A stretch of DNA of 64,000 nucleotides from Clostridium akagii DSM 12554 (GCF_000686725.1 NZ_JMLK01000012.1:116667-180666); one strand, 5' to 3'; numbered from the stretch's first letter, positions 18,177-28,319 are shown. The notes: a model not told the origin generated them from the sequence alone. A program made the numbers and translations.

Positions 18177-19820
18177 AACTGAAACTATAAAATAATATAG
18201 TGGTTGTTGTCCATTGTTACACTGAACATCCATATCCGGATACTGACTTTCTATCTTTGAAACTAAATTTTTAACTTCTTCTTCACTAGAGCCTTCACCG
18301 TAGTATATTGATATAAGTTCACTGTCATCCTTAACCATATCTTTAATTATACCTTCACATACATCATATACGTTTTTGCCTACTTTACGTATTTTATTTT
18401 CAACTAACCCTAATATGTCGCCTGCACTTATTTTTTCCCCATCCATTTCAGTGTCTCTAACTGCATATGTCACAGAACCTGTTGCTACTTTAGAAAAAGC
18501 CTTTGTGATATTTTCAGTGTTTTCTTTAACCTGAATATTACTATTGAATTCTGTTAGACACGTAATTCCTTGGGGTATTGTCTTTGTAGGTATAACAATT
18601 ACATTCTTTTCTGATAATTCCGAAGCCTGAGATGCTGCCATAATTATATTTTTATTGTTTGGAAGCACATATACGTTCTCTGCATCCAATTTATTTATAC
18701 TGCTTAAAATATCCTGTGTGCTAGGATTCATTGTCTGACCACCTTCAATTACGTAATCAGCACCTAAGTCTTTAAATATTTGTACAAGTCCTTCTCCTGC
18801 TGCTACTGCTATAAATGCATATTTTTTATGAACTATTTCCTCATGTTCTGCTTCTTTGTTAATAATAGCTTCCTCATGCAATAAGTCCTCGTCATCTAAA
18901 ATATGCCTATGCTGTTCTTTCATATTGTCGATTTTAATCTTAGAAAGTTCACCTAATTTTAATGCTTTTGATAGTATAAGTCCTGGATCATTTGTATGGA
19001 CATGAACCTTTACTATATCATCTATATTTACCACAATCAATGAGTCTCCAAGTTGTACTAACTGGTTTTTAAATGCAGATATATCATCCACCTTTGCCTT
19101 TATGAAAAATTCAGTGCAGTATCCAAACTTTATATCACTAGTTTCAATTCCCCTTGCTGAAACATTAATAACTTTTTCTTCTGATTTGGTTTTTAAAGTT
19201 ACTTCTAAATTGCTTTTAAGTGCTGCTGTCATTCCCTTAAGAATTATAAGCAGACCTGCCCCACCAGCGTCAACCACATTTGCCTTTTTAAGTACTGGAA
19301 GCATTTCAGGTGTTTTCTTTAATACTTCCTCACTATAGGAACAAACTTGTTCCATAAGTTTATCTATATCGCTTTCCATGGATCTTGAAGCACTTTCTCC
19401 TGCTGCTTTTATTATTGTAAGTATAGTTCCCTCGGTTGGTCTCATTACAGCCTTATACGCAGCCTTACTACCTTCTAAAAGGCTGTTAGCCATTTGACTA
19501 GCGTCAGCAGTCTCTAAATTTTCCATTCCCTTTGCTATACCACGAAGTATCTGCGAAAGTATAACTCCTGAATTACCACGTGCACTCATTAGTGCTCCCT
19601 TTGAGAGTTTTTTTGAGATTTCACCTACCGATTTATCCTGCATACCTGATATCTCAGATATTGCACCTCTAAAAGTCATAGACATGTTAGTTCCAGTATC
19701 TCCATCCGGTACTGGAAATACATTTAGTGAATTGACAAAATTTTTCTTTGACTCTAATTCATTGCATGCATTTACTATCATATTATAAAATCTATGACCA
19801 TCTATATTTAAGTGTTCCAA
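18171..19820 (-). CDS. DAK2-domain protein, YloV / FakA-like fatty acid kinase
   Basis: The N-terminal DAK2 ATP-binding domain carries NVFPVPDGDTGTNM at about 29-42 and a later SARGNSGVILSQILRG. A middle domain and a C-terminal DegV-like YloV domain complete 549 residues. By homology to Staphylococcus FakA it phosphorylates fatty acids held by a FakB protein; no fakB is in the window. The start is TTG at 19820, seven bases after GGGAGG. It follows the Asp23 gene by 12 bases, the usual yloU-yloV pair. Confidence 0.92.
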   Translation of the reverse strand: MEHLNIDGHRFYNMIVNACNELESKKNFVNSLNVFPVPDGDTGTNMSMTFRGAISEISGMQDKSVGEISKKLSKGALMSARGNSGVILSQILRGIAKGMENLETADASQMANSLLEGSKAAYKAVMRPTEGTILTIIKAAGESASRSMESDIDKLMEQVCSYSEEVLKKTPEMLPVLKKANVVDAGGAGLLIILKGMTAALKSNLEVTLKTKSEEKVINVSARGIETSDIKFGYCTEFFIKAKVDDISAFKNQLVQLGDSLIVVNIDDIVKVHVHTNDPGLILSKALKLGELSKIKIDNMKEQHRHILDDEDLLHEEAIINKEAEHEEIVHKKYAFIAVAAGEGLVQIFKDLGADYVIEGGQTMNPSTQDILSSINKLDAENVYVLPNNKNIIMAASQASELSEKNVIVIPTKTIPQGITCLTEFNSNIQVKENTENITKAFSKVATGSVTYAVRDTEMDGEKISAGDILGLVENKIRKVGKNVYDVCEGIIKDMVKDDSELISIYYGEGSSEEEVKNLVSKIESQYPDMDVQCNNGQQPLYYFIVSVE

Positions 19821-19832
19821 TTTTTTACCTCC

Positions 19833-20177
19833 CTAGACTCTCACACCCTGAACATTAACTGTAATGCTACTAACTTTGAGTCCTGTATAGTTTTCTACGT
19901 TATATTTAGTCTTTTGTATTATGTTATTTGCAATAACAGAAATCTTTGTACCATATTCTACTATAATATATAACTCTATATTAAGATTGTCATTTTTCCA
20001 AACTATTTTTACACCGCGACTTAAGTTTTCGCCTTTTAACAATTCCCAAAAACCATCGCTGGCATTTTTCGATGCCATACCTACAACACCATAGCACTCC
20101 ATAGTTGAAATACCTACGATATTACCAAGTACATCAACAGAATAGTTAATGGACCCGTTTTCATTTGATATACCCAT
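19833..20177 (-). CDS. Asp23/Gls24 family protein (YloU)
   Basis: Asp23/Gls24 envelope-stress family protein of 114 residues. Conserved stretches are YSVDVLGNIVGISTMECYGVVGMAS and the C-terminal VSSITVNVQGVRV. It is encoded just before the DAK2 gene, as in Bacillus, where these proteins are associated with the membrane or with fatty acid activation. The GGAGGCG ribosome binding site and a good promoter lie upstream. Confidence 0.93.
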   Translation of the reverse strand: MGISNENGSINYSVDVLGNIVGISTMECYGVVGMASKNASDGFWELLKGENLSRGVKIVWKNDNLNIELYIIVEYGTKISVIANNIIQKTKYNVENYTGLKVSSITVNVQGVRV

Positions 20178-20213
20178 TATTCGAACGCCTCCTTAATTCT
20201 TTACCATAAGAAT

Positions 20214-20242
20214 ATTTTATATTATATTCATAAAGAATTCAA
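20214..20242 (-). promoter_or_regulatory. Sigma-A promoter of the yloU-yloV operon
   Basis: TTGAAT (20237-20242) and TAAAAT (20214-20219) on the minus strand are 17 bases apart, 37 bases before the Asp23 start codon. TATAAT and TATAAA strings overlap the spacer, so the exact start may vary. Confidence 0.6.
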
Positions 20243-20291
20243 GAATTTTAATTATTTACACCTTTCTTAATAGGTCATTTAAAATTTTTAC

Positions 20292-20321
20292 TTGCAAACT
20301 TGCTGTGTTCTATGATAAAAT
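20292..20321 (+). promoter_or_regulatory. Sigma-A promoter of rpmB
   Basis: TTGCAA (20292-20297) and TAAAAT (20316-20321) with an 18-base spacer on the plus strand, divergent from the yloU promoter. About 50 bases of leader precede the start codon. Confidence 0.6.
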
Positions 20322-20373
20322 ACTGTTTGTGATAATTTTTGAAGTTAATACTTCGGCTAAGGAGGTGTTTTCA

Positions 20374-20565
20374 ATGTCAAGAAAATGCGATATTTGCGAT
20401 AAAAGTTTGGTTGCAGGAGTTCAATATAGTCATTCACATAGACAGTCAAAAAGAACTTGGCTTCCTAATATAAAAAAGATAAAAGCAATAGTTTCTGGAA
20501 CTCCAAAAACAATACATGTATGTACAAGATGCTTACGTTCAGGTAAGGTTCAACGTGCTATATAA
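20374..20565 (+). CDS. rpmB: Ribosomal protein L28
   Basis: The 63-residue 50S subunit protein. It starts MSRKCDICDKS with a CxxC pair, and a second pair is formed by CTRC near the end, so this is the zinc-binding form. The start has AAGGAGGTG. The reading frame is open 69 bases further upstream, but only this ATG fits the family. It is the only ribosomal protein gene on the plus strand here and stands alone between a promoter and a terminator. Confidence 0.97.
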   Translation: MSRKCDICDKSLVAGVQYSHSHRQSKRTWLPNIKKIKAIVSGTPKTIHVCTRCLRSGKVQRAI

Positions 20566-20568
20566 AAT

Positions 20569-20602
20569 AAAAAATGCAGTTGTCTAAACAATTGCATTTT
20601 TT
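20569..20602. terminator. Bidirectional terminator between rpmB and spoVM
   Basis: Arms AAAAAATGCAGTTG and CAATTGCATTTTTT around TCTAAA, with one position pairing as G-U. A T-run follows on the plus strand and an A-run precedes it, so it can end both convergent transcripts. Confidence 0.85.
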
Positions 20603-20609
20603 ATTTTAC

Positions 20610-20678
20610 TTATTTTCTAGTAAAAAATCTAATTATTGAAGATAAAAATTTTGGAAGTTTAAAAGCAACTATCTTCAT
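20610..20678 (-). CDS. spoVM: Stage V sporulation protein M
   Basis: A 22-residue amphipathic peptide, MKIVAFKLPKFLSSIIRFFT and two more residues. Bacillus SpoVM (26 residues) also has a basic-hydrophobic pattern with an invariant KLPKFL core. It recognises the curved forespore membrane and anchors the SpoIVA coat basement layer; spoIVA is also in this window. The start has AGGGGGGAT before it. Its place near rpmB and the thiN-rpe-rsgA group is the same as in Bacillus and other clostridia. Confidence 0.9.
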   Translation of the reverse strand: MKIVAFKLPKFLSSIIRFFTRK

Positions 20679-20688
20679 AAAATCCCCC

Positions 20689-20862
20689 CTAGTGGTCTTT
20701 TGAGTGTTCAATCAAATGCCATCCACAAAATATAAGTCCTGCTCCTACTGCCATAATCCATCCCCAAATTGGAATAATGAATGTAAGTACTATACCTATA
20801 CCTATAGAGGCAATGGTTATTCCCCAAAATAATTTTGAACCCTTCCTTATTCTTTTTGTCAT
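20689..20862 (-). CDS. Small membrane protein, 57 residues
   Basis: The basic N-terminus (MTKRIRKGSK) is followed by two close hydrophobic spans (about 12-30 and 32-48) rich in Gly and Ile, then a short polar tail ending HSKDH. It predicts a two-span hairpin membrane protein. The gene ends 10 bases before spoVM and may be cotranscribed with it, so a sporulation role is possible. The ribosome binding site (AGGGG) is moderate. I do not recognise the family. Confidence 0.7.
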   Translation of the reverse strand: MTKRIRKGSKLFWGITIASIGIGIVLTFIIPIWGWIMAVGAGLIFCGWHLIEHSKDH

Positions 20863-20930
20863 TTAGTTACCCCTATTATTATTCCAATAATATTATATGC
20901 AGAAAAATGTTAAAAGTTACATTTTTACAA

Positions 20931-20979
20931 AAAAAACTATGATAAAATCCATTCATAATGTATTTTATCATAGTTTTTT
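20931..20979 (-). terminator. Terminator after thiN
   Basis: Arms at 20931-20948 and 20962-20979, each 18 bases and perfectly complementary, with AAAAAA and TTTTTT at the outer ends. It closes the long operon that ends with thiN. Confidence 0.9.
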
Positions 20980-20981
20980 GT

Positions 20982-21617
20982 TTAGTCATTTGATCTTATA
21001 AGTATCAAAATTCCGCTATCAAAAGTTATCTGAGCAGGTTTATCTGTGCATTCATTAGATACAGTCCTTGGATCTCCGAAATATAAATCATAATCACTTA
21101 ATCCATACTTTGCATCTTTAATAGATAAATTTTTTACCATACCACCAAAGGCGTGTAAAGAAAATGTTTGCCCTTTCAATTCATTAAGCGTAAAATTTTT
21201 ACCGTGAATTGATATTTTGTTATTCTCGTCTATTATATATGACTTTATATTCTTTAAATAGCAGCGATAAAGAAGTCCTAAATTGGCAAGTGTATGATCA
21301 ATTCTTGTACCTGTACTTCCAAAAAAATAAATTTCTTTAGGATTTAAACTAATCGCTTCTTCTACGGCTGCTTCAGTATCCGTAAAATTTTTCTCAGTTT
21401 TATATCTGCTTATTCTACAACCATTGCCTTCATAGTATTCAAGAACATTTGCATCAATAGAATCAAAATCTCCTAGCAATACGTTAGGGACTATTTTGTA
21501 TTCATATAACGCATTTGCTCCACTATCAGCACTTATTATATAGGTGTCATCAGTTATATAATTTCTAATTGTAGCTTCTTTGGGTGCTTTACCACCTGAA
21601 ATTATAATAACTCTCAT
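20982..21617 (-). CDS. thiN: Thiamine pyrophosphokinase
   Basis: Makes thiamine diphosphate from thiamine and ATP. In 211 residues it shows the family motifs SADSGANALYEYKIVPNV, GDFDSID, EKNFTDTEAAVE and GSTGTRIDHTLANL. It follows rpe by one base. The rsgA-rpe-thiN order is standard in Firmicutes. Confidence 0.95.
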   Translation of the reverse strand: MRVIIISGGKAPKEATIRNYITDDTYIISADSGANALYEYKIVPNVLLGDFDSIDANVLEYYEGNGCRISRYKTEKNFTDTEAAVEEAISLNPKEIYFFGSTGTRIDHTLANLGLLYRCYLKNIKSYIIDENNKISIHGKNFTLNELKGQTFSLHAFGGMVKNLSIKDAKYGLSDYDLYFGDPRTVSNECTDKPAQITFDSGILILIRSND

Positions 21618-21618
21618 A

Positions 21619-22269
21619 TCAGAAACCTTCTTTTAGTTGTTTTATGTTTTCTTCTACATTGTTGTTTTTAAATACAGCTGAGCCGGCAACAATTACATTT
21701 GCTCCTGCCTTTACTACATCTTCAATATTACTTGGATCAATTCCCCCATCCACTTCAATGAGAAGATTAGGGTTATATTTATCAGCCATTTTTTTTACCT
21801 CTTGAATTTTTTCCAAGCTATAATCAATAAAACTCTGTCCACCAAAACCAGGATTAACTGACATTATAAGAATCATGTCAACATTTCTTAGCACATATTC
21901 TAGAACACTAACAGGCGTAGATGGATTTATAGCTACTCCTGCTTTTTTACCTAAAGATTTTATGTATTTTATTGTTCGGTCTAGATGAATATCACTTTCA
22001 TAGTGGACAGTTATAATATCTGCTCCTGCTTCTGAAAAAGCATCAATATATTTTGATGGTTCTTCAATCATTAGATGCACATCCATAGCAAGCCCTGAGA
22101 CCCTCTTCAATGCTTTAATTACTGGGAAGCCGAAGGATATGTTAGGAACAAACCGTCCATCCATTACATCCACATGTACCATATCTGCACCATACTGTTC
22201 AATTGCTAAAACATCTTCACCTAGCTTTGTAAAATCTGCTGATAATATAGATGGGGATAATTTTATCAT
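21619..22269 (-). CDS. rpe: Ribulose-phosphate 3-epimerase
   Basis: Interconverts ribulose 5-phosphate and xylulose 5-phosphate. It begins MIKLSPSILSADF and carries the metal-binding MVHVDVMDGRFVPN, DVHLMIEEP and EVDGGID motifs; 216 residues. The ATG at 22269 overlaps the rsgA stop as ATGA and has GGAGGG at the right distance. An ATG two codons earlier is too close to that site. Confidence 0.96.
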   Translation of the reverse strand: MIKLSPSILSADFTKLGEDVLAIEQYGADMVHVDVMDGRFVPNISFGFPVIKALKRVSGLAMDVHLMIEEPSKYIDAFSEAGADIITVHYESDIHLDRTIKYIKSLGKKAGVAINPSTPVSVLEYVLRNVDMILIMSVNPGFGGQSFIDYSLEKIQEVKKMADKYNPNLLIEVDGGIDPSNIEDVVKAGANVIVAGSAVFKNNNVEENIKQLKEGF

Positions 22270-23132
22270 TTCCATTCCCTCCTACTCAATATTTCTTCTA
22301 AAGTTTTTATATAAAAATCATATCTGTTCTTGTTTATCCTATTTTCTTCTAAAGCTTTTTTCACCTGACAACCTGGTTCTTTGTAGTGCATACAAGTTGA
22401 AAATTTGCACTCATTCTGATAATTTTTAAACTCTGGAAAACAATACTGTAAATCATCTTTTCCAATTGCAGCCACATCTAATGAAGAAAATCCAGGAGAA
22501 TCAGCAAGATATCCCCCTTCGATTTCTAAAAGTTCGCAATGCCGAGTTGTATGTTTACCCCTTTTGGCCTTCTCACTTATATCGCCAGTCTTCATAGCAT
22601 CACGACCTAAAATGTTATTTAATATTGTAGATTTACCAACCCCAGACGGTCCACATAAAACAGTAACATTTCCAGAAAGATGTTTCCTAATTTCATCTAT
22701 GCCTTCACCTGTTTTTGCTTTTGTGCACAATACCTCATAACCTATACTTTTAACAAAAGAAATTTTATTCTCAAGTTCTTCCTTAGGAATCAAATCAATT
22801 TTATTAAAACAAATTATTGCATTAAGGCCATTGGCCTCACAGAGTATTAAAAATTTGTTAAGCAAATCCGTATTGAAATCAGGATTTTTAACTGCAGAAA
22901 CAATAATGGCTTGAGTTACATTGGCAATAGCTGGCCGTACAAGTTCAGTGCTTCTTTTAAATATCTCTGTAATTAGTCCTTTTTCATTTTCAATGACAAT
23001 TTCTACTTTATCTCCAACTAGTGGAGAAAGTTCTTCATGTCTGAACTTTCCCCTAGCCTTACATTCATATACTTTTTCATCGGTTTTTACATAATAAAAA
23101 CCTGCAATACCTTTTATTATTATACCTTTCAT
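22266..23132 (-). CDS. rsgA: Ribosome small subunit GTPase RsgA
   Basis: Circularly permuted GTPase acting in late 30S maturation. It has an N-terminal OB fold, then NKIDL (G4) before GPSGVGKST (G1), then DSPGF (G3), and a zinc site CKFSTCMHYKEPGC near the C-terminus. 288 residues. It follows pknB closely, as in most Firmicutes. Confidence 0.97.
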   Translation of the reverse strand: MKGIIIKGIAGFYYVKTDEKVYECKARGKFRHEELSPLVGDKVEIVIENEKGLITEIFKRSTELVRPAIANVTQAIIVSAVKNPDFNTDLLNKFLILCEANGLNAIICFNKIDLIPKEELENKISFVKSIGYEVLCTKAKTGEGIDEIRKHLSGNVTVLCGPSGVGKSTILNNILGRDAMKTGDISEKAKRGKHTTRHCELLEIEGGYLADSPGFSSLDVAAIGKDDLQYCFPEFKNYQNECKFSTCMHYKEPGCQVKKALEENRINKNRYDFYIKTLEEILSRREWK

Positions 23133-23151
23133 AGGTTCTCCTTAAGAAGGT

Positions 23152-25158
23152 TTATTTTGTTGGTGGTGTTGTAGTATTTGTGTCATTGGCTGCTGGTGCT
23201 GTATATGTTCCATACATTGTTACTGTAATTGTTGATCCTTTTGTTTGCTTTCCACTCTTATCTTGACTTTGAACAGTATTACTTTGTGCTTGCGTAGTTG
23301 CTGTAGCGTTTGTAGGGTTAATGCTCATATTAAATCCTTGGCCCTTTAAAGTAGCTAGTGCAACACTTTGTGTCTGACCTACTACACTTGGGACATTTGC
23401 AGTATTATCAACATATTGGTTAACTATAATTATAACCATTGACTGTTGTTTTACACTGCTTCCTGGTGCTAAATCTTGACTTGCAACTTTGTTATCAAGA
23501 CTATTATCTGCAGTTTGAACTGTATTTATGGTGTAGTTAAGTCCTGCTTTACTTAAAGCATCAATTGCCTGTTCCTTTGACTTATTTCTAACGTCCGGTA
23601 CAGTTGACATCTTAATCGCTGGTCCAGAACTTACCACTAGGTCAATTGCAGCACCTTTAGCTGCACCTGCGCCATCTGCTGGATTATCCCTTATTATATA
23701 GCCCGACTGAACGGTATCACTATTTTCATAGCTAACATTACCAAGAGTAAAACCTGAAGATGTAATTGATTGTTTTGCACTAGTTAAATCAGTGCCTATA
23801 AGTGGTGGTACTGTAACCTCCGCAGGTCCTGCACTTATGGTTACCCTTATTTCATCACCATTACTAACTTTACTGCCCACAGCTGGATAACAATCTATTA
23901 CTTGTCCTTTAGGTTTATCACTGCTTTTTGTATCTGCTACAGTAAATTTAAGTCCTTTACCTGTGATAAGTGTTTTTGCCGCTGACTGCTGAATTCCTAC
24001 TATATTGGGAACAGTAAGTGTTCCAGTGGTATTGCTGCTTTGACTTTTTGAACCTCCCATTCCAATTGTATAACCAATAACAACTACTGCGCCCAGGACA
24101 ATTATAGCAAGTAGTACAGCAATCATAGTTTTGGTTTTTTTAGAAATAGAACTTTTTTTTGTTTTAGGCTCCTGAATCTCATCTATTGGCAATTCTTTAT
24201 CTTCTGGCTCTTCAAGTTCTTCTCTCTTTTTTATATTTTCAATATCAGATGGTTTAAAAAAAGTTGTATCACTTATTGGGTCCATTACCCTTGTAAACTC
24301 ATTATTTGAAGAATTACTTGTAAAGTCCGTATTTAGATTGCTAGAGAAATTATCTAGACTATCAATGAGTTCTTTAGCACTCTGATATCTATTAATTGGA
24401 TCTTTGTCCATAGCTTTAAGTACTATATTGTTTAATGATATAGGTATTTCATTATTAAGATTTATTGGAGGTACAGGCTTTTCTTGAATCTGTTTTAATG
24501 CTATAGAAACCGCTGTTTCTCCATCAAAAGGCAATTTACCAGTTAACATTTCATATAACACTATTCCTAGAGAATATATATCAGTCCTAGCATCAACATG
24601 CATACCCTTCGCCTGCTCAGGAGAAAGATATTGTGCTGAACCCATAACCTTTTCAGTTCTAATAATTGTTGCTGAATCTGCAGCCTTCGCTATACCAAAG
24701 TCAGTAACCTTTAGTACTCCTTCTTTTGTAACCATAACATTATGAGGTTTTATATCTCTATGTATAATTTTATTTTTATGGGCGCAATCAAGTGCAGAGG
24801 CTATTTGTCTACATTTGTTTACTGCATCCTTATAATCAAGTTTTCCATTTTCAGTGATTACCTGCTTAAGTGTTTTCCCATCAATATATTCCTGTATTAT
24901 ATAATTTATATTTTCTTCTGTTTCTATATCATATATATTTACAATATTATTATTTGACAAACTAGCCACAGCATAAGCTTCACGTTTAAACTTTTCCACA
25001 AATTCCATATCGGCGGACAAATCATCCTTTAATACCTTAACCGCAACTAATCTATTTAGAATATGACATTTTGCCTTAAATACTACGGCACTACCACCCT
25101 CGCCAATTTTCTCAAGAATTTCATATCTATTATTTAATAGCATCCCAACTTCAACCAT
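23152..25158 (-). CDS. pknB: PASTA-domain serine/threonine kinase PknB/PrkC
   Basis: Membrane Ser/Thr kinase sensing muropeptides or lipid II. From the ATG at 25158 (668 residues): kinase domain about 12-275 with GEGGSAVV, catalytic Lys41, HRDIKPHN near 133 and DFG near 153; a basic linker; one membrane span about 345-367; four extracellular PASTA repeats, starting at about 383, 450, 522 and 594; and a Thr-rich tail. In Bacillus PrkC promotes germination. The start follows GGAAG within the last codons of the phosphatase gene, two bases after its stop. Confidence 0.97.
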   Translation of the reverse strand: MVEVGMLLNNRYEILEKIGEGGSAVVFKAKCHILNRLVAVKVLKDDLSADMEFVEKFKREAYAVASLSNNNIVNIYDIETEENINYIIQEYIDGKTLKQVITENGKLDYKDAVNKCRQIASALDCAHKNKIIHRDIKPHNVMVTKEGVLKVTDFGIAKAADSATIIRTEKVMGSAQYLSPEQAKGMHVDARTDIYSLGIVLYEMLTGKLPFDGETAVSIALKQIQEKPVPPINLNNEIPISLNNIVLKAMDKDPINRYQSAKELIDSLDNFSSNLNTDFTSNSSNNEFTRVMDPISDTTFFKPSDIENIKKREELEEPEDKELPIDEIQEPKTKKSSISKKTKTMIAVLLAIIVLGAVVVIGYTIGMGGSKSQSSNTTGTLTVPNIVGIQQSAAKTLITGKGLKFTVADTKSSDKPKGQVIDCYPAVGSKVSNGDEIRVTISAGPAEVTVPPLIGTDLTSAKQSITSSGFTLGNVSYENSDTVQSGYIIRDNPADGAGAAKGAAIDLVVSSGPAIKMSTVPDVRNKSKEQAIDALSKAGLNYTINTVQTADNSLDNKVASQDLAPGSSVKQQSMVIIIVNQYVDNTANVPSVVGQTQSVALATLKGQGFNMSINPTNATATTQAQSNTVQSQDKSGKQTKGSTITVTMYGTYTAPAANDTNTTTPPTK

Positions 25159-25159
25159 C

Positions 25160-25876
25160 TTAGCACTTCCTTTCAAAAATAATTACGGATATATTATCGG
25201 TGCTTCCTTTTAATTTACTAAGTTCGATAAGTTGACATGCGGCATCTACATTATTGTTTTTAATGGCTATGTCGTATATCTCATTTTTATTTACAGAGTT
25301 TGTGAGCCCATCCGTGCATAAAACTACTTTATCTATTTTTTCTAAATCAATAGGGAACAAATCCACTTCTACAGAAATATTAGTTCCTAGAGCCCTTGTT
25401 ATAATATTTTTGTTTGGGTGGTTAATTGCTTGTTCTTCAGTGATTGAACCCGAATCCACTAGTTGCTGAACAAGAGAATGATCTTTTGTAATCTTTTTTA
25501 TACCATCTTCATTTATTACAAAACAACTACTGTCTCCAACGTTAGCAATTATTGCTTTATTCTGATTAATTAGACATGCCGTAATTGTAGTTCCCATGCC
25601 CGTTGTATTTGAATCACTTAATGCGTGGTCATAAATTTTTTTATTTGCAAATTTAATTGCATTACTTAAAACACTACCAGGATCATCAAATTGAGTTTCA
25701 CCACTTGCATACTCAATGACTGATTCCACTGCTAGTTTGCTAGCTATTTCTCCAGCATTATGCCCGCCCATACCATCTGCCACAACATATAGTCTTTTTT
25801 TATCATCCTCGATTAAGCCTAAATAATCTTCATTTAATTTTCTAACAAGTCCAATGTCTGATAACATCCCCACCAT
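25160..25876 (-). CDS. stp: PP2C-type protein phosphatase Stp/PrpC
   Basis: Metal-dependent phosphatase that reverses PknB phosphorylation. The 238 residues contain the PP2C motifs SDIGLVRKLNED, VADGMGGHNAGE near 32-43, TGMGTT, NVGDSS and CTDGLTN. It sits between rlmN and pknB, as in other Firmicutes. Confidence 0.96.
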   Translation of the reverse strand: MVGMLSDIGLVRKLNEDYLGLIEDDKKRLYVVADGMGGHNAGEIASKLAVESVIEYASGETQFDDPGSVLSNAIKFANKKIYDHALSDSNTTGMGTTITACLINQNKAIIANVGDSSCFVINEDGIKKITKDHSLVQQLVDSGSITEEQAINHPNKNIITRALGTNISVEVDLFPIDLEKIDKVVLCTDGLTNSVNKNEIYDIAIKNNNVDAACQLIELSKLKGSTDNISVIIFERKC

Positions 25877-25877
25877 G

Positions 25878-26918
25878 TTAGCACCCCTCTTCTATACTAT
25901 TAATAAAACTTTTTCTAAGTTGACCACAAGCTGCATTAATATCGCTTCCCATTTCTTTTCTTATAGTATTGTTCACACCCACTAAGCTTAGCACATTACT
26001 AAAATCATCCATGGTTTTATTTGAAGGTTTTTGAAATTCGCTTTCAGTAACACTATTCACGGGTATTAAATTAACATGACACAATAGGCCTTTAAGAAGA
26101 TTGCCTAATTTTCTTGCGTTATTTTCATTGTCGTTTATACCTTTTACAAGTGAATACTCAAAGGTAATCCTCTTTCCAGTCTTTTCTATATAATAGTTGC
26201 ATGCACTTATTAGCTCTTCTATACTATATTTGCTAGCAATAGGCATCAAACTTTTTCGTTCTTCATCTGTAGGTGCATGTAGTGAAATTGCTAAAGTTAT
26301 CTGCAAATTCAAATCTGCAAGTTCGTATATCTTAGGAACTATACCACAAGTGGATAATGTTATATGCCTTTGTCCAATATTAAGTCCATACTCAGCATTA
26401 GAAAGTTCTAGGAACTTTAATACATTTTCATAATTATCTAAAGGTTCCCCACTCCCCATAAGAACTACATTTGAAATTCTCTTTTTAACAATGCTTTGAA
26501 CCTTTAATATTTGTGCTAAAATCTCACCAGAAGTTAAATTCCGAATCATACCTCCAATTGTAGATGCACAAAATTTACAGCCCATTTTACAACCAACTTG
26601 AGTGGAAACACAAATGGAGTTTCCATAACTATATTCCATTTCCACACATTCTATTACATTTCCATCTGCATATTCAAATAAGAATTTTTTTGTAGCGCTA
26701 TCAATAGAATCGTATATTCTTCTTACTTTTGGAATACCTATATAAAATGCTTTTTCTAATTTTATTTTTGTACTCTTCGGAATATTATTCATTTTCTCAA
26801 ATTCAAAGGCTTCGTTGTATATCCAGTCGAATACCTGTTTTGCCCTGAATTCTTTTTCTCCATTTACCTTCATCCATAACTTAAGTTCTGATAAATTATA
26901 ATCCAATATATTAATCAC
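25878..26918 (-). CDS. rlmN: Dual-specificity rRNA/tRNA methyltransferase RlmN
   Basis: Radical SAM enzyme making 2-methyladenosine at 23S rRNA A2503 and tRNA A37. The cluster cysteines are CKMGCKFC (Cys110, 114, 117 from the GTG start). [12 protein letters not shown] and [16 protein letters not shown] follow, and the catalytic Cys of the [11 protein letters not shown] region is present. I prefer GTG at 26918 (VINILDYN) behind TAGGTG. An in-frame ATG at 26933, inside rsmB, has no good ribosome binding site. Confidence 0.95.
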   Translation of the reverse strand: MINILDYNLSELKLWMKVNGEKEFRAKQVFDWIYNEAFEFEKMNNIPKSTKIKLEKAFYIGIPKVRRIYDSIDSATKKFLFEYADGNVIECVEMEYSYGNSICVSTQVGCKMGCKFCASTIGGMIRNLTSGEILAQILKVQSIVKKRISNVVLMGSGEPLDNYENVLKFLELSNAEYGLNIGQRHITLSTCGIVPKIYELADLNLQITLAISLHAPTDEERKSLMPIASKYSIEELISACNYYIEKTGKRITFEYSLVKGINDNENNARKLGNLLKGLLCHVNLIPVNSVTESEFQKPSNKTMDDFSNVLSLVGVNNTIRKEMGSDINAACGQLRKSFINSIEEGC

Positions 26919-26919
26919 T

Positions 26920-28254
26920 TTAACACCTACCATGCTTTCTTAATTTACATATAAAAAAACCATCCATATATTTATTTGGTATTATAGTTACTGATCCACT
27001 CTTATTATACATTATATTTGGTGCTTTACCAAAATACAAAGGTTCTATTTCAAAATCTTTATGTATATTTAAAAACCAATTTAAATTATCTTCGTTTTCT
27101 TCTTTATTAAGCGTACAAGTAGAATACATAAGAACGCCATGCTTTTTTACATATTTCGCAGATGTCTCCATTATATCTCTTTGAAGTTTTAATATATCTC
27201 GCAGGTTTCTTTCGCTTTTAGTCCATTTTATTTCAGGTTTTTTTCGGATTAACCCAAGTCCTGAACATGGAACATCAATTAGAACTCTATCTGCAACCTC
27301 ATAAAATTTTTCATCATATTTGCTACTGTCCATCTCAGTTAATTTAATATTTGTTATGCCTAGTCTCCCAGCATTTGAACCAATCAATCTCAATTTGTTT
27401 TTATGAATATCAAAAGCAGTAACTTTACCTGTGTTGTTCATTATTTCTGAAATGTGCGTAGTTTTACCACCTGGAGCGCTGCACATATCAAAAACAATCA
27501 TATTATCCGTAAGTTCCATGGAAGGTGCCACAAGCATAGCGCTTTCATCTTGAACGGTTATATACCCACTAATAAATGACTTGTTGTGTTCAATGTTTTT
27601 TCCTTTAATTATTGTTATAGCCTCAGGGCTTGCATAACCTTCTTCAACAGAAAATCCATCCGTTTTAAGCCTTTCAATTGCCTTATCATAACTAGTCTTA
27701 AGCACGTTGACTCTAGCTGATACTGTTGGTACTTCATTACTACCCTGCATGATTTCCATTGCTTTTTCATTTCCATATTGTTTTATAAAAAGCTCTGCCA
27801 TCCATGGCAAAAAAGAATACTGAAAACAAATTTTTTCTATTTCCTTTTCACCTATAAAATTTGCATCTTTTTGTCTAAGATAATTTCTAAGAACACCGTT
27901 TATAAATTTAGAGGCACCTATACCATTTAATTTTTTTATTATGTCTACAGCTTCGTTTACTACAGCAAATTCAGGGACTTTAGTCAAATATTTAATTTGG
28001 TATATGGATGCTCTTAACATATTGAGTACAGAAATATCCAATTTAATTAGGTCTCTATTTATAAAAAACATAAGTATCTTGTCAATAGTATATTTATACT
28101 TTAATGTACCATACACTATTTCAGTGACTAGTGCCCTGTCTTTTTCATTTAAATCAGACTCATTGATAGATTTACTTAATAATATATTAGAATAAGCACC
28201 TTCACCTATAACACCATTTAAAACATTCAAAGCTACGACTCTACATTTATCCAT
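26920..28254 (-). CDS. rsmB: 16S rRNA (cytosine967-C5)-methyltransferase RsmB
   Basis: In 444 residues it joins an N-terminal NusB-like RNA-binding domain to a SAM methyltransferase domain. The SAM site is [11 protein letters not shown], the second active cysteine is in DVPCSGLG, and the catalytic cysteine in [10 protein letters not shown]. The ribosome binding site is GAGGTAATT. Part of the priA-def-fmt-rsmB-rlmN run. Confidence 0.97.
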   Translation of the reverse strand: MDKCRVVALNVLNGVIGEGAYSNILLSKSINESDLNEKDRALVTEIVYGTLKYKYTIDKILMFFINRDLIKLDISVLNMLRASIYQIKYLTKVPEFAVVNEAVDIIKKLNGIGASKFINGVLRNYLRQKDANFIGEKEIEKICFQYSFLPWMAELFIKQYGNEKAMEIMQGSNEVPTVSARVNVLKTSYDKAIERLKTDGFSVEEGYASPEAITIIKGKNIEHNKSFISGYITVQDESAMLVAPSMELTDNMIVFDMCSAPGGKTTHISEIMNNTGKVTAFDIHKNKLRLIGSNAGRLGITNIKLTEMDSSKYDEKFYEVADRVLIDVPCSGLGLIRKKPEIKWTKSERNLRDILKLQRDIMETSAKYVKKHGVLMYSTCTLNKEENEDNLNWFLNIHKDFEIEPLYFGKAPNIMYNKSGSVTIIPNKYMDGFFICKLRKHGRC

Positions 28255-28319
28255 TCAATTACCTCAATTTCAATTTTAATTTATTCACTTTTAAGTATGC
28301 TAATAACTATTTTACAAAT

